This document shows, in pieces, positions 35,829-41,406 of a stretch of DNA of 41,406 nucleotides. A program made the translations under genes and the position numbers. The notes under the pieces are model-generated. The model saw nothing but the letters and a program-made list of their open reading frames with translations. It was not told the DNA's origin and ran no database searches. Every line of letters begins with the position of its first letter. Position 1 is the first letter of the stretch. The stretch is from NCBI RefSeq assembly GCF_009687845.1, contig NZ_BLAD01000099.1, forward strand, positions 1 through 41,406. Reading direction: 5' to 3'. The DNA comes from Acrocarpospora corrugata. GTDB lineage: Bacteria > Actinomycetota > Actinomycetes > Streptosporangiales > Streptosporangiaceae.

Positions 35829-35930
35829 ATCGCGTTCATCCGCGGCATCCGGATACTGGTAAGCACGGTCTGGATGCCAGCATCGGCGAGGATCTCGTCG
35901 ATGGGCGCCGGAAACACCACGCCACCGGCG
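35826..35930 (-). pseudogene. Integrase-core transposase fragment
   Basis: Codes IDEILADAGIQTVLTSIRMP and then RMNAIMER, matching the rve/DDE core of actinobacterial integrase-type transposases just before the catalytic Glu (MPRMNAIMERW in intact relatives, from family knowledge). The sequence breaks off at MNAIME and continues as ycnI. Together with the tail at 35461-35511, it brackets the ycnI fragment. Confidence 0.7.
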
Positions 35931-36347
35931 ACCCCCGACCCGTCACCGGGCTGGACACGAAGGTGATTCACCTATAGAGCCGCTCATGCCTCAGGCATAG
36001 GAGCACGACTACCCCATCCATCATCAGACCGTAACAATACGACTACAAGCTGTCAGTATTTGGAACTGTCTATTAACTAAGACGGAAGTGAGAGAACTGT
36101 CGCGGGCTCAGCAGGGCACGCGTTGAAGAACCCTACGTCTGCCGAAATATCCATGCAGTTCCTGGTTCCCTAGCCGGGGACCTCGCACCAGCGTGTTACG
36201 CTTCTACCGGCCATATGCGGTGGCCTTGTCGTTTTGGAACTCCCGGATTGACGTTCCAAGCAGGGCGGCTGAAGGGTTTGCAACTCTCGCAGCGCAAGGC
36301 AGCAATGATCCTCTGGCACCTAACAGATCTCGATTACCGCTAGCCGG
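35931..36347. other. Non-coding stretch before the pPIWI-RE operon
   Basis: No gene seen. It contains an A/T-richer patch (36025-36080), boundary repeat copy C at 36140-36160 and, presumably, the promoter of the pPIWI-RE operon. GTGTTACGCT near 36192 resembles a -10 region, but no matching -35 is evident. Confidence 0.35.
36140..36160 (-). repeat. Boundary repeat copy C (short)
   Basis: TGCCGAAATATCCATGCAGT matches the first third of copies A, B and D, then diverges at CCTGG. Same orientation as the others. Shortest copy, so least certain. Confidence 0.45.
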
Positions 36348-36596
36348 GTGGCGGAACGGGAGATGATTGTGCCCTCTGTCGATCTTGCCACTATGCCTAG
36401 TGTCGTGGTTCGCCCACTTGTTATCGCAATCGCCCACCTTCCAATCCTGATTGTGGCGTTCTGCGCCATCCCGGTGTGGACAGCGGCGGTCTTGCGACCG
36501 AAGACGCATGGTGAACTGGCTTTGCGGCTGTTGAGAGAGCTCCGCACCTGGAGCCGCGACGTGATCGGCGCGGTGTACGGAGCCCAGCCCCGATGA
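36348..36596 (+). CDS. Small membrane protein coupled to the pPIWI-RE gene
   Basis: 82 residues with one or two hydrophobic segments in residues about 18-48 (VVVRPLVIAIAHLPILIVAF then CAIPVWTAAVL), followed by a positively charged tail ELALRLLRELRTWSRDV. The stop TGA overlaps the start of the 1150-residue gene (ATGA at 36593-36596), which argues that it is a real, co-translated gene. GTG at 36348 is the longest start; ATG at 36363 is equally likely. No homologue recognised. It could anchor its partner at the membrane or act as a pore-type effector; both are inferences from topology and linkage. Confidence 0.6.
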   Translation: MAEREMIVPSVDLATMPSVVVRPLVIAIAHLPILIVAFCAIPVWTAAVLRPKTHGELALRLLRELRTWSRDVIGAVYGAQPR

Positions 36597-39500
36597 GCCG
36601 AGACAACCGAAAGAACGACGTACGCCGGAGGATCCACTACACGGGCGAGGCATACCAGCAGGCCCACGGCGAGATCACGGACCTCGGTAAGGAACGTCCA
36701 TTGATCCCTGACGCGCAGCATCCTGCACAGCAGCGAGTGGAGTCGGCTGTGTTACACCGACTGCTGGCGGGCGCGCGAGCGCAATGGTCGGCCGATGTCC
36801 GACCGATGTGGCCACTGTTCGTCGAGGCCGCGTGCCCGTCGACAACAGGGCTGCGCGTGGTTGTGCCCGTTCGTGATGTAGCAGCCTTCGGCGCAGCACT
36901 GGCCATGCGGCGGACCGCCGACGTCATCCGACCGCCAGCCGACAAAATCATGGTCCGCAGCACGGACGGCGTCACGCGTCTAACCGCCGCAGGCGACGCA
37001 TCGGCTGTGGTCGATCTGGAGTGCTCGTGGAAGAAACTGTGTAGTGCGGTCGAGGCGGACCCGCACGTCTCGGCACCTTCTCCCCTCAGCCTGCGCTTTG
37101 ATGCTCACCCTGCACTTCAACTACCGCCTGACACTCGCGCGGCCCTAAGCGGCCTACTGCGCAGGATTGCGCTGTTCGTCAAGCCCGATGCACTCGACTG
37201 GTTGTTCATCTGCTACGAGTGGGCACTACGTGGACGCAAGGGGGCAATACCTCGGCTACCCGACAGCCTGGTCGCTGACTTGACCGACAAGAACTTCGGC
37301 CTGCATCACACACAGCTTCATGCCCTAGGCATCGACCGTCTGAGCTGGTCGAGGGGTGGCAAACGCGGTTCCGAAGACGGCGAAAGCAGGTCGCTTACAT
37401 ACGCTGAGCGACGCGACCTAAGCACTGCACGAGCACTGGCCACGCCGGCCGTGAGAGCATCTGGTTTAGGGACCATACCTACTGGCGGACCAAGCGCTTA
37501 TCAGGAAGGGCGACTGCGTGAAAGCGCACGCCGCTATAACGAACTCGCCGTCACCGTCATGCGTCTCGACCCTGAATACCCGATCAAGCGCGAGTTCTTC
37601 GCTATGCGTTTCCCTGAGCGGTGGATGGAACCGCTGCGCTCGCTGGAGGCAGCCAGCCGCAGCGGCGAGTTCGCGTACATAGCCACACTGAATGACGTCA
37701 TCACCGCTGCGGTCCCTGACTGCGTGGTGACACGGCCCTACGCTGCCTACGACATCGACCAGAACTGGCTACTCGCCCACCACCCGGTAAACCCAGACGT
37801 GATCTTCCACCTGATCACGGCATGGGTGCGTGCACAGAAGGCCACCCCGGAGCAGATCCAATGGACGCTGTCACAGCTCAGCCCTGCCGACCTCAACTGG
37901 TCATCGGTCAGCATCAGCCCGAATTTGCCCTTCTCGCAACTCGCCCGCCTAATTCCGATGGAGGTGGCGGCCACGCTGTCGCGTCCCGATGCCCAGGGGC
38001 CTTTCAACAACCTGCGCTTCGTGCGCTGCCCGACGAACAATGGCGCAGAACTCATGTCTTGGCCGCCGGAAGGGATCGAGAACCGTGAGCCGTTCTCTGT
38101 AACGATTGGAATCTCGACGCATACGGTGCCGTTTAGCAGCGAACTGCTAGTTCACCTATCCTTCGGAGTCCGCCGGTGGATGCCGTCGCGCGGGAACCTG
38201 ACGATCGACCGGAGCTATCCTGCTTACTTCGCGCCCACCCATCGCTCTCTGAGCGAACTCCCCTCCTCACCTCATCTCGGCACCGCCAAGATCGAGCTCG
38301 TTCGGGTACGGCAGGAGGGCGGACGCACCGCCTGGATGCCAGGGTGGCAGAAGGCCATGGCCAGCGTGCTCGACCAAGCCGGCTATCTCAGCCAGCTGCC
38401 AGATCCGAGGCAGCTCGTCGCCGAACCGTCGGAATTGCTGAGCCGCAGAGACGCGGCGGCAATGGTTTATCGCAGGGGGATGCTTCCCTGGGTGAAGGTC
38501 AGCGAAGGCCTGCCGATCGCTGACCGAGCTCCGCTGATGTCCTGGGTCATCGGCGAACTCACCCCACACCTGCGACCCGCCGAGCCGCTGCCTCGGGAGA
38601 AGTGCACGATCTACAAAGGTCTCGCCACCGCCGCCAAGGGTGTCATCGCGTCGGACGCCCTCCGGGCTGTGATCGGCCCACGACTGACCGTCGAACTGCT
38701 CACCGAGTCCGAGCTGACCACCCAGTACGCCCTTGACTGCCTTGGAGAGCGGCTCGGCGTGGAGTTCCCGCGTGCCGACGAGCTCGGCGAGGCGGAGACT
38801 CTCCTAGATCTTGGGTCGGTGTCGATCGGTGTGCGGCGCATGACCACCCCGAGCGAATACGTCGACTTCAGAGGAGACAGGCGGCGGCCCCAGGCTGCGG
38901 TTAAGGCACGAGTTGACCTCATCACGGCTCCGCTCGGCCAGGCCACGCATCCAACGATCACCCTGGTAGAGATCTTGGACTCCGACCGATACGTGGGCGA
39001 AACCGACAATGCCGACCTTAAGTTTGCACTCCAGTACAGATTGATGTGCACCGGTCGGCTTAGCCAGTTCGTCACCACGGTGGTTGAAGCGCAGAGCCCT
39101 CTCCGCCTGGGCCACGACCGAGAATCCCCCGATCCCAGCCATGCTCGATTTTCTGGCGCCATCGATGATCTGTTCCGGCAACTCGGCGTGCGGCCAGTAG
39201 CCCTGCCTCTGCCAGCCGCCAACACGCTGCCCCGCCGCCCCACCCTGCTGGGAATCTGGATGATCCGTCAGAACAACCGCAGGGGTAGGAGTGCCCGGCA
39301 ACAATTGCCCGTCGCCGTGCTCTCCGATCCCACCGGCCAGCGGGTGCTGGTGCGCACGCCCGAGATCGCCTGGCAGCCGCTGCACGTGGGGTTGCTCGAA
39401 ATCGGCCGAGAACACGGCACCACAGAACGCAAGTACAAGCCGAAGGACACCACACGGTTCATCAGGGAAGTCATCTACGACGTCATCGCAGACTACCCTG

Positions 39501-40045
39501 ACACGCTGCTGCTAACGCATGCACAGAACCTGCGAAGGGAGTGGGCATTCCTGACGAACAGCCATCTCGACATGGATATGGTGGAGTTCGACAGCGACTC
39601 ACGGCAGCCAATCGCAACCTTGCCCGGCCTGCGGCACGTCCGAGTGCGCACAGCAGAGTTCGGGGAGACACCCGAGTGCTACGGAATCAACGGTGACGGC
39701 GTCGGGCAGCCTACGGGTCTTTGGCGATACCTAGAGCCGCGGCTCTTCGGCAGCACGGCCGGCAAGCCAGCCACGCACGCGAACGCGTCGATGAACGTCT
39801 CTAAAATCGAGCCAGGCATGCGCACCGGCAAGACGATTAGGCTCAACCCAAAGGCCGAGGTGTGGAACGAGCAGTTCGTCGAACTGCTCGTTGCGGGGGT
39901 CCAGGACGGTGACCGCCCTGAGCACTGGGCAGCGCTGGCACACAACCTCCGGAACGCAACGCCGTACTCCCACTGGACGACCATGTTGCCCTGGCCGCTA
40001 AACCTCGCTAAACAGATTGAGAAATATATATCTTTTCCGGCATGA
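36593..40045 (+). CDS. pPIWI-RE family protein (prokaryotic PIWI module) with extra N-terminal region
   Basis: 1150 residues. The C-terminal half fits the pPIWI-RE layout (DUF3962/pPIWI_RE_X, MID, RNase H fold formerly DUF3893). There is a DUF3962-like part with LNDVITAAVPDCVV near 366, and in the RNase H-like part LPVAVLSDPTGQRVLV, RFIREVIYDVIADYPDTLLL, the hallmark HAQNLRREWAFLTN near 974, and a terminal PWPLNLAKQIEKYI. pPIWI-RE proteins are predicted nucleic-acid-guided defence proteins, usually encoded with a DinG-type helicase and a REase-fold protein; neither is visible here. Residues 1 to about 290 seem additional: a basic motif VRRRIHYTGEAYQQAHGEI at 10-30 followed by an unrecognised region. 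The start ATG overlaps the membrane-protein stop. Intact. The family call rests on motif recognition only. Confidence 0.7.
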   Translation: MSRDNRKNDVRRRIHYTGEAYQQAHGEITDLGKERPLIPDAQHPAQQRVESAVLHRLLAGARAQWSADVRPMWPLFVEAACPSTTGLRVVVPVRDVAAFGAALAMRRTADVIRPPADKIMVRSTDGVTRLTAAGDASAVVDLECSWKKLCSAVEADPHVSAPSPLSLRFDAHPALQLPPDTRAALSGLLRRIALFVKPDALDWLFICYEWALRGRKGAIPRLPDSLVADLTDKNFGLHHTQLHALGIDRLSWSRGGKRGSEDGESRSLTYAERRDLSTARALATPAVRASGLGTIPTGGPSAYQEGRLRESARRYNELAVTVMRLDPEYPIKREFFAMRFPERWMEPLRSLEAASRSGEFAYIATLNDVITAAVPDCVVTRPYAAYDIDQNWLLAHHPVNPDVIFHLITAWVRAQKATPEQIQWTLSQLSPADLNWSSVSISPNLPFSQLARLIPMEVAATLSRPDAQGPFNNLRFVRCPTNNGAELMSWPPEGIENREPFSVTIGISTHTVPFSSELLVHLSFGVRRWMPSRGNLTIDRSYPAYFAPTHRSLSELPSSPHLGTAKIELVRVRQEGGRTAWMPGWQKAMASVLDQAGYLSQLPDPRQLVAEPSELLSRRDAAAMVYRRGMLPWVKVSEGLPIADRAPLMSWVIGELTPHLRPAEPLPREKCTIYKGLATAAKGVIASDALRAVIGPRLTVELLTESELTTQYALDCLGERLGVEFPRADELGEAETLLDLGSVSIGVRRMTTPSEYVDFRGDRRRPQAAVKARVDLITAPLGQATHPTITLVEILDSDRYVGETDNADLKFALQYRLMCTGRLSQFVTTVVEAQSPLRLGHDRESPDPSHARFSGAIDDLFRQLGVRPVALPLPAANTLPRRPTLLGIWMIRQNNRRGRSARQQLPVAVLSDPTGQRVLVRTPEIAWQPLHVGLLEIGREHGTTERKYKPKDTTRFIREVIYDVIADYPDTLLLTHAQNLRREWAFLTNSHLDMDMVEFDSDSRQPIATLPGLRHVRVRTAEFGETPECYGINGDGVGQPTGLWRYLEPRLFGSTAGKPATHANASMNVSKIEPGMRTGKTIRLNPKAEVWNEQFVELLVAGVQDGDRPEHWAALAHNLRNATPYSHWTTMLPWPLNLAKQIEKYISFPA

Positions 40046-40067
40046 AAGGACGTCTTGGCGCTGTGCG

Positions 40068-40110
40068 TGCCGGAAGCTCTATCCATGCAGTTCAAGTGGT
40101 ATGCGTGCTC
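40068..40110 (-). repeat. Boundary repeat copy D
   Basis: TGCCGGAAGC...ATCCATGCAGTTCAAGTGG, then TATGCGTGCTC. It resembles copies A and B over about 40 bp, in the same orientation, 22 bp after the pPIWI-RE stop. It marks the right border of that module. Confidence 0.55.
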
Positions 40111-40372
40111 CATCCGGTGACGGCCAGGATGTACTGACGCTGTCCGTTGGGCGTGACGGTCTCGAAACCAGTGACGCGCGGCGAGAATCTTGGCATCCAC
40201 TGGCCTCTGGTGGCCAAGGATCTGCGGGACACCCAGTATCAGCCAACCGATACGCCGGAACTGGGCCTGCAGCGGTGAGTGTCAACGACTGTTGACGGCG
40301 GGGAATGGTCTCTCAGCGACTCCGGCGAGACGGCACCGGATTCTGTCGGTCCACCGCGTTACTCTTCCGGAC

Positions 40373-40522
40373 GTGAGTTACGCCTCCTCCGATGAGGACC
40401 ACGCGGTACAAACTTGTCCATGGCCTGACGACTGGGACGAGATCACCTTGCGGATGCTCGCTGCAGGTCTAGTGGCACTGGACAAATTGGCCGAACCGGG
40501 ACGTACGCTGCCGGTTCCGTGA
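40373..40522 (+). CDS. Possible 49-residue acidic peptide
   Basis: GTG at 40373 opens VSYASSDEDHAVQTCPWPDD, followed by WDEITLRMLAAGLVALDKLAEPG. The mix of acidic residues and a C-terminal helix looks protein-like. A TACTCT hexamer 7 bases before the GTG would allow a leaderless transcript. No Shine-Dalgarno sequence and no recognised family. The rest of the 40046-40756 gap holds repeat copy D and, at 40673-40678, a TATAGT that may be a -10 for the next gene; nothing else is seen. Confidence 0.35.
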   Translation: MSYASSDEDHAVQTCPWPDDWDEITLRMLAAGLVALDKLAEPGRTLPVP

Positions 40523-40756
40523 GCCAGCGCGGCATCTCCCTGCGGAGCCCATCCCCGAATTGGCGGATCGGCTTGAGGACCTGCTTTGCAGAGTCACCTG
40601 AGCACCGTCCAACTCCGGGCTACCGTCCCCGCAGGCACAAATAGTGCAAATCTGGCTTCTTAGCCGCCCTCCTATAGTCGCGATTGCATACGGCGCGCCA
40701 CAACGGAATGATTGTCACGGAACGTGCAGCCAGCAGAACCATGCGTAGGTGGAGCA

Positions 40757-41406
40757 ATGGCAACGACGTACTACGTGGCATGGTGGAACCTAGAAAACGT
40801 CTTCGACGAAGAAAACTCCCCGCGCCGCACCGAAAAAGTAGCGCGAGTCATCCAAAACGACATCGCCGGGTGGACGCCACAGCTTCGCGACCGCAAGATA
40901 GCCCAGCTCGCCTCGGTGATCGTCCACATGAACGACGATGCAGGACCTGACCTGCTCGGTGTCTGCGAAGTGGAGAACCAGTTCGTGCTGGAGTTGCTGG
41001 CCGGCGCCGTTCGTGAACGACTACCCGGCCGCCAATACGCGATCGTGCACGCCGACACCAGCGACGCCCGCGGAATCGACGTAGCCTTCCTCTACGATCC
41101 CACCCTGCTGCGCGTACCAAATGACCAGGTGTTCTTCCACGTGGTCATGCGACGCAACGCCACCCGGGAGATCGTGCAGGTCAACTTCCGCACCCAGCGC
41201 AACCGCACATGGACGGTGTTCGGCAATCACTGGCCCTCCCGCAGCGGAGGCGCGTCCGAATCGTCGGGATACCGGCACATCGCCGGCGAAACGCTGGCCT
41301 TCTTCCACCAGCGGGCGCTTGAAGAGCAGGGTGCGGATCCTTTCCAGGGAGCTTCTGAGCTGGTGGTTCGGGGCTGGTGGGGTTGTCTCGTGTCTTCTAC
41401 CGTTTC
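40757..41406 (+). CDS. Endonuclease/exonuclease/phosphatase-family protein, 3' end outside window or cut
   Basis: At least 216 codons, open to the window edge. EEP-fold motifs in order: VAWWNLENVFDEE near residue 7, DLLGVCEVENQF near 56 (catalytic Glu), DARGIDVAFLYDP near 95, TVFGNHWPSRSGG near 154. The ATG at 40757 has AGGTGGAG 3 bases upstream. The family hydrolyses phosphodiesters in nucleic acids or phospholipids. After FFHQRALEEQGADP (about 41340) the sequence stops looking like the family, where a GDFND-type motif is expected. Instead it reads GASELVVRGWWG, so the gene may be cut by an insertion just before the window ends. It lies 711 bp beyond the pPIWI-RE gene, too far to assume an operon. 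Confidence 0.75.
   Translation, partial: MATTYYVAWWNLENVFDEENSPRRTEKVARVIQNDIAGWTPQLRDRKIAQLASVIVHMNDDAGPDLLGVCEVENQFVLELLAGAVRERLPGRQYAIVHADTSDARGIDVAFLYDPTLLRVPNDQVFFHVVMRRNATREIVQVNFRTQRNRTWTVFGNHWPSRSGGASESSGYRHIAGETLAFFHQRALEEQGADPFQGASELVVRGWWGCLVSSTV

Noticed and set aside
36593-40045. Reading this as a conventional long Argonaute (PAZ-MID-PIWI)
   Set aside because: The motifs fit the pPIWI-RE branch, and no PAZ-like region or classical DEDX pattern was recognised.
1-41406. CRISPR arrays, tRNA or rRNA genes
   Set aside because: No regularly spaced repeats and no tRNA-like or rRNA-like sequence were seen by eye; a tRNA scan was not possible.

Overview
The window is high-GC DNA (strong G/C third-position bias, frequent GTG/TTG starts, leaderless-looking promoter, Streptomyces-type regulator). 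It suggests a filamentous actinobacterium. The FxLD-type lanthipeptide genes and the DUF5372/DUF6788/recombinase trio would fit the Streptosporangiales or a relative, but I cannot fix the genus from sequence alone.

Region 1 (1-9368) is a ribosomal-peptide (class I lanthipeptide, FxLD type) locus. A 41-residue precursor (7673-7548, minus strand) is followed by a dehydratase LanB, a cyclase LanC, a two-domain protein (SpaB_C-like domain plus a protein-L-isoaspartate-type methyltransferase) and a helical, TPR-like protein cut by the window edge. LanB and LanC overlap by 4 bp, and a strong hairpin lies between precursor and LanB. A divergent XRE/TPR regulator starts from what looks like a leaderless promoter, and the shared control region carries two palindromes and a direct repeat.

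Region 2 (9716-23568) is a complete, intact class 1 DISARM antiphage operon in the order drmD-drmMI-drmA-drmB-drmC, with overlapping stops and starts at four of its five junctions (drmMI-drmA are 66 bp apart). A 43-codon leader ORF with a strong ribosome-binding site overlaps the drmD start by 4 bp.

Region 3 (23569-36200) is a scrambled accessory/defence zone. It holds a PD-(D/E)XK-like nuclease, a frameshifted flavin monooxygenase, and a nest of insertions. An AbiJ-N/endonuclease gene (minus strand) is split inside its predicted catalytic PD...ExD motif by an oppositely oriented group II intron. Rejoining the flanks gives an exact intron of 26077-31680, starting GTGCG and ending AC. The intron's own reverse transcriptase is split by a serine-recombinase element (about 27224-30487). 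Next come a PLD-nuclease gene with one in-frame TGA, a small hypothetical, a DUF4238 protein, and a chimera of integrase-type transposase fragments with a ycnI/DUF1775 fragment.

Region 4 (36348-41406) has a small membrane protein translationally coupled to an 1150-residue protein that I read as a pPIWI-RE (prokaryotic PIWI) protein with an extra N-terminal region. Its usual helicase and nuclease partners are not visible. An endonuclease/exonuclease/phosphatase-family gene runs off the window end.

Four same-orientation copies of a short element (starting TGCCGAAA/TGCCGGAA) sit at module borders (23611, 35437, 36140, 40068). At least one is the 3' end of a transposase gene, so these look like scars of one IS family that helped assemble the island. 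No tRNA, rRNA or CRISPR array was seen.
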